A stretch of 64,000 bases of DNA, taken from assembly GCA_965198675.1 (NCBI GenBank), contig OZ240666.1:1240001-1304000 (forward strand), in the 5' to 3' direction. How positions within the stretch are numbered: the stretch's first letter is position 1; each line of letters begins with the position of its first letter. The DNA comes from Prochloron sp965198675. GTDB taxonomy: Bacteria > Cyanobacteriota > Cyanobacteriia > Cyanobacteriales > Prochloraceae. The position numbers and the translations under genes were made by a program. Under the pieces are notes generated by a model, which saw only the letters and a program-made list of their open reading frames with translations, had not been told where the DNA came from and ran no database searches. This document shows, piece by piece, positions 60,799 through 64,000 of the stretch.

Positions 60799-62787
60799 AT
60801 GGAACCGCTTTATCATTACGCTTGGTTGATTCCCTTCCTACCACTAGCAGGGGCTACACTTGTGGGTTGTGGGCTGATCTCCTTCAACAAAGCAACCAAT
60901 AGTCTCCGACAAATTAATGCCTTCTTTGTCATCTCTGTCCTGGGAGCGTCCATGGTTCTCTCTTTGGCGCTACTGAGGAGTCAAATTCAAGGACATGAGG
61001 CTTATACCCGCACCTTTGAATGGGCAGCAGCGGGGAATTTTCATCTCTCTATGGGCTATACTATCGACCACCTCAGTACACTAATGCTGGTCATCGTCAC
61101 TACTGTAGCTTTGTTGGTGATGATTTATACCGATGGCTACATGGCTCACGATGCCGGTTATGTACGCTTCTATGCCTATTTGAGCCTCTTTAGTGCCTCC
61201 ATGCTGGGGCTGGTGGTGAGCGCAAATTTGGTGCAAATCTATATCTTCTGGGAATTGGTGGGCATGTGTTCCTATCTGCTTATCGGTTTCTGGTTTGATC
61301 GCCCTGCGGCAGCAGATGCCTGTCAAAAAGCCTTTGTCACCAACCGGGTGGGGGACTTCGGCTTGCTTTTGGGTATGCTGGGTTTGTATTGGGCTACGGG
61401 CAGTTTTGAATTCGATGTTATGGGGGAACGACTCACCGAATTAGTCTCCTCCGGGCATTTAGGGGCTGGTCTGGCAGCCCTTTTTGCTGTTTTGGTCTTT
61501 TTAGGTCCCGTAGCCAAATCAGCCCAATTCCCCCTCCACGTTTGGCTCCCAGACGCTATGGAGGGTCCAACCCCCATTTCTGCTCTCATTCACGCCGCAA
61601 CCATGGTAGCAGCGGGGGTTTTCCTAATTGCTCGCATGTACCCGGTTTTTGACCATGTACCGGCAGCCATGACAGTGATTGCTTGGACGGGAGCTTTTAC
61701 AGCCTTTCTGGGTGCCACTATCGCCTTCACCCAAAATGATATTAAGAAGGGTTTGGCCTATTCTACTATTTCTCAGCTGGGTTACATGGTCATGGCTATG
61801 GGGATTGGCTCTTATACAGCAGGACTGTTTCACCTCATGACCCACGCCTATTTTAAAGCCATGCTCTTCCTCTGCTCCGGTTCCGTGATTCACGGTATGG
61901 AAGGGGTAGTAGGTCATGATCCCGTGTTAGCTCAGGATATGCGGGTTATGGGGGGATTGCGGAAATACATGCCTATTACTGCTACCACCTTTTTAATCGG
62001 TACTTTGGCAATTTGCGGTATACCCCCTTTTGCTGGTTTTTGGTCGAAAGATGAAATCTTAGGACAAGCTTTTACCGCCAATCCTGCCCTCTGGGCTGTG
62101 GGTTGGTTAACCGCAGGGCTGACTGCTTTTTATATGTTCCGCATGTACTTTATGACCTTTGAAGGGGAATTTAAAGGTAAGGATAAGTCCCGGATCGCCC
62201 AGTTATCTCAAGGGGATGATAGTAACGGTCATGGTGGTCATAGAGCTTCTCCTCATGAGTCCCCCCTAACCATGACCTTTCCCCTCATAATGCTAGCAAT
62301 TCCTTCTGTAGCTATTGGTTGGCTCGGTCGTCCGTGGCATAATGTGTTTGAGGAATTTATATATGCTCCCGGAGAAGCAATTACAGAAGCAATCCATTTT
62401 GACAAAACGGAGTTCTTGACTATGGGGGGACTGTCAGTGTTGATTGCTGTGGTTGGGATTATCTTCGCCTTCTTAACCTATCGTCTGGGGAAAATCAATG
62501 CAGGGGCGATCGCTGCCAAATACCAGTCCCTTTATCAGTTTTCTCTCAATAAGTGGTACTTCGACGAAATTTATGACTCCTGGTTTGTCCGGGGTAGTCG
62601 CCGTTTGGCACGACAAATCATGGAAGTAGACTTTCGGGTTGTAGACGGTGCCGTCAATTTAACTGGTTTGTTAACTATTGTCAGTGGTGAAGGATTGAAA
62701 TACCTAGAAAACGGTCGTGCTCAATTCTACGCTCTGATTGTTTTCGGTGCTACTTTGAGCTTTGTGCTCATCTTCAGTATTACTTGA
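60799..62787 (+). CDS. ndhF: NAD(P)H-quinone oxidoreductase subunit 5
   Basis: 662 aa, about 16 membrane helices, the distal proton-pumping subunit of NDH-1. FWELVGMCSYLLIGFWFDRP (about 149-168), FPLHVWLPDAMEGPTPISAL (about 242-261, conserved Lys/His channel region) and IKKGLAYSTISQLGYMVMAM (about 314-333) are diagnostic. The C-terminal lateral helix is present. It pairs with ndhD downstream; whether it is the NDH-1L (F1) form is probable but not proved. Confidence 0.96.
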   Translation: MEPLYHYAWLIPFLPLAGATLVGCGLISFNKATNSLRQINAFFVISVLGASMVLSLALLRSQIQGHEAYTRTFEWAAAGNFHLSMGYTIDHLSTLMLVIVTTVALLVMIYTDGYMAHDAGYVRFYAYLSLFSASMLGLVVSANLVQIYIFWELVGMCSYLLIGFWFDRPAAADACQKAFVTNRVGDFGLLLGMLGLYWATGSFEFDVMGERLTELVSSGHLGAGLAALFAVLVFLGPVAKSAQFPLHVWLPDAMEGPTPISALIHAATMVAAGVFLIARMYPVFDHVPAAMTVIAWTGAFTAFLGATIAFTQNDIKKGLAYSTISQLGYMVMAMGIGSYTAGLFHLMTHAYFKAMLFLCSGSVIHGMEGVVGHDPVLAQDMRVMGGLRKYMPITATTFLIGTLAICGIPPFAGFWSKDEILGQAFTANPALWAVGWLTAGLTAFYMFRMYFMTFEGEFKGKDKSRIAQLSQGDDSNGHGGHRASPHESPLTMTFPLIMLAIPSVAIGWLGRPWHNVFEEFIYAPGEAITEAIHFDKTEFLTMGGLSVLIAVVGIIFAFLTYRLGKINAGAIAAKYQSLYQFSLNKWYFDEIYDSWFVRGSRRLARQIMEVDFRVVDGAVNLTGLLTIVSGEGLKYLENGRAQFYALIVFGATLSFVLIFSIT

Positions 62788-62855
62788 TCTCGCGCAAAGG
62801 CGCAAAGGCGCAAAGGGAGGTTTTCCTTGGCGGCTTTGCGTAAAACTAAGGAAAA
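62788..62855. repeat. CGCAAAGG repeat between ndhF and ndhD
   Basis: GCGCAAAGGCGCAAAGGCGC followed by an inverted CTTTGCG; same family as about 23217-23245 and 51783-51805. Confidence 0.7.
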
Positions 62856-64000
62856 ATGACAGAATTACCCTGGCTCACTATTACCATTCTCTTTCCCATC
62901 GCCGCAGCTTTGTTCATTCCTTTTATTCCCGATAAAGATGGCAAAACTGTGCGGTGGTATGCCCTCATAATCGGGCTGATAGACTTTGCTTTGATTGTCT
63001 ATGCATTCATAATGGGCTACGATCTGAGCAATCCAGAACTACAATTGGTAGACAGTTACTCCTGGATTCCTCAAATTAACCTAAATTGGTCCGTAGGGGC
63101 AGACGGCTTATCCATGCCCCTCATTCTCCTCACAGGCTTTATCACCACCCTAGCCATTATGGCTGCTTGGCCCGTTACTTTCAAGCCCAAGCTCTTTTAC
63201 TTCTTGATGTTGGCTATGTACGGTGGTCAAATCGCCGTCTTTGCCGTTCAGGATATGCTGCTCTTTTTCCTAGTTTGGGAATTGGAGTTAGTACCAGTTT
63301 ACATGATTTTGTCCATTTGGGGAGGCAAAAAGCGCCTCTACGCTGCCACCAAGTTTATCCTCTACACGGCAGGTAGTTCCCTTTTTATCCTCATCGCTGC
63401 CCTAGCCATGGCATTTTATGGCGATACCTTCACTTTTGATATGAGGGCGATCGCCGCCAAAGACTATCCCTTTAACCTGGAAATCTTACTCTACGGCGCT
63501 TTCCTCTTTGCCTACGCCGTCAAACTGCCCATCTTCCCCTTCCACACCTGGCTCCCAGACGCTCACGGGGAAGCTACAGCCCCAGCCCACATGCTCCTGG
63601 CGGGGATTCTGCTGAAAATGGGGGGTTATGCCCTATTGCGCATGAATGCAGGTATGCTCCCCCACGCTCATGCTTTCTTCGCTCCCGCCCTAGTCATTCT
63701 CGGGGTAGTTAACATTATCTACGCCGCTTTAACTTCCTTTGCTCAAAGGAACCTGAAGCGGAAAATTGCCTATTCCTCCATTTCCCACATGGGATTTGTT
63801 TTAATTGGGATGGCCTCCTTTACCGATATCGGGGTTAGTGGTGCCATGCTGCAAATGATATCCCATGGATTAATTGGCGCCAGTCTCTTCTTCATGGTGG
63901 GTTGTACCTACGATCGCACCCACACCCTCATGCTGGATGAAATGGGAGGTGTAGGGCAAAAGATGAAGAAGGTGTTTGCCATGTGGACTACCTGTTCCAT
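62856..64000 (+). CDS. ndhD: NAD(P)H-quinone oxidoreductase subunit 4, partial
   Basis: Open from ATG 62856 to the window end (381 codons). MTELPWLTITILFPIAAALF, then ADGLSMPLILLTGFITTLAI, FFLVWELELVPVYMILSIWG (with the conserved Glu), KLPIFPFHTWLPDAHGEATA and LKRKIAYSSISHMGFVLIGM mark it as NdhD, probably the D1 form given linkage to ndhF. The C-terminal third lies outside the window. Confidence 0.96.
   Translation, partial: MTELPWLTITILFPIAAALFIPFIPDKDGKTVRWYALIIGLIDFALIVYAFIMGYDLSNPELQLVDSYSWIPQINLNWSVGADGLSMPLILLTGFITTLAIMAAWPVTFKPKLFYFLMLAMYGGQIAVFAVQDMLLFFLVWELELVPVYMILSIWGGKKRLYAATKFILYTAGSSLFILIAALAMAFYGDTFTFDMRAIAAKDYPFNLEILLYGAFLFAYAVKLPIFPFHTWLPDAHGEATAPAHMLLAGILLKMGGYALLRMNAGMLPHAHAFFAPALVILGVVNIIYAALTSFAQRNLKRKIAYSSISHMGFVLIGMASFTDIGVSGAMLQMISHGLIGASLFFMVGCTYDRTHTLMLDEMGGVGQKMKKVFAMWTTCS

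Overview
The window is chromosomal DNA from a repeat-rich, probably filamentous cyanobacterium; I cannot fix the genus. The evidence is the photosystem II genes psbE-F-L-J with rubA and ycf48, light-independent protochlorophyllide reductase chlB, three NDH-1 blocks (ndhA-I-G-E, ndhC-K-J, ndhF-D), an RbcR-like LysR regulator, GuaB3, and many HIP1 octamers (GCGATCGC).

Layout. 1-5000: tail of an M20 amidohydrolase, panB, a TPR protein, recR, tRNA-Ala(GGC), a small membrane protein and hisF. 5030-12290: an accessory block of three large proteins of unknown function (one with a LamG-like segment), damaged by a local duplication and an apparent HIP1-to-HIP1 deletion, followed by a small helix-turn-helix protein. 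12300-13200: a 68-bp tandem array and heptamer repeats. 13200-19220: a 32-aa membrane peptide, dnaG, a DUF4058 protein, an ABC-F ATPase and guaB3. 19300-20760: a wrecked tnpB. 20930-26230: an antitoxin-like protein, larC, a YrdC/Sua5 protein and ndhAIGE. 26590-31824: a filamentous-haemagglutinin-type exoprotein split by a complete group II intron. 32000-34150: two tandem class I terpene synthases. 34590-38620: ndhJ-K-C divergent from rubA-ycf48-psbEFLJ. 38640-42400: a CobO-like protein without a P-loop, a broken adenylate kinase, a toxin-antitoxin remnant and chlB. 42450-47000: argB, aroK, a LapA-like protein, ubiX, a HEAT protein and small membrane proteins. 47000-51760: a coiled-coil protein, a VapC remnant, a second wrecked tnpB and a sodium:solute symporter. 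51940-59710: sbcC, rbcR, a dead membrane-fusion protein, a NnrU/Z-ISO-like protein, a 6-copy tandem array and a thioredoxin. 60100-64000: a frameshifted haem-oxygenase-fold protein, ndhF and the start of ndhD.

The core genes are ordinary and intact and mostly serve photosynthetic electron flow: PSII assembly (RubA, Ycf48, cytochrome b559) and the NDH-1 complex. The accessory DNA is heavily remodelled. Several families of short palindromic repeats sit not only between genes but inside them: in both tnpB genes, inside the group II intron, and in frame in RubA and adenylate kinase.

The observations I rate highest are: (i) the uncharacterised LamG cassette and its damage; (ii) the group II intron, whose removal restores an 849-residue frame exactly; (iii) in-frame palindromic repeats that add peptide to conserved proteins; (iv) a terpene synthase paralogue with both metal-binding motifs altered; (v) a 42-48 bp palindrome found three times, each time inside a tnpB. 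All functional statements are from reading the sequence only; no searches were run.
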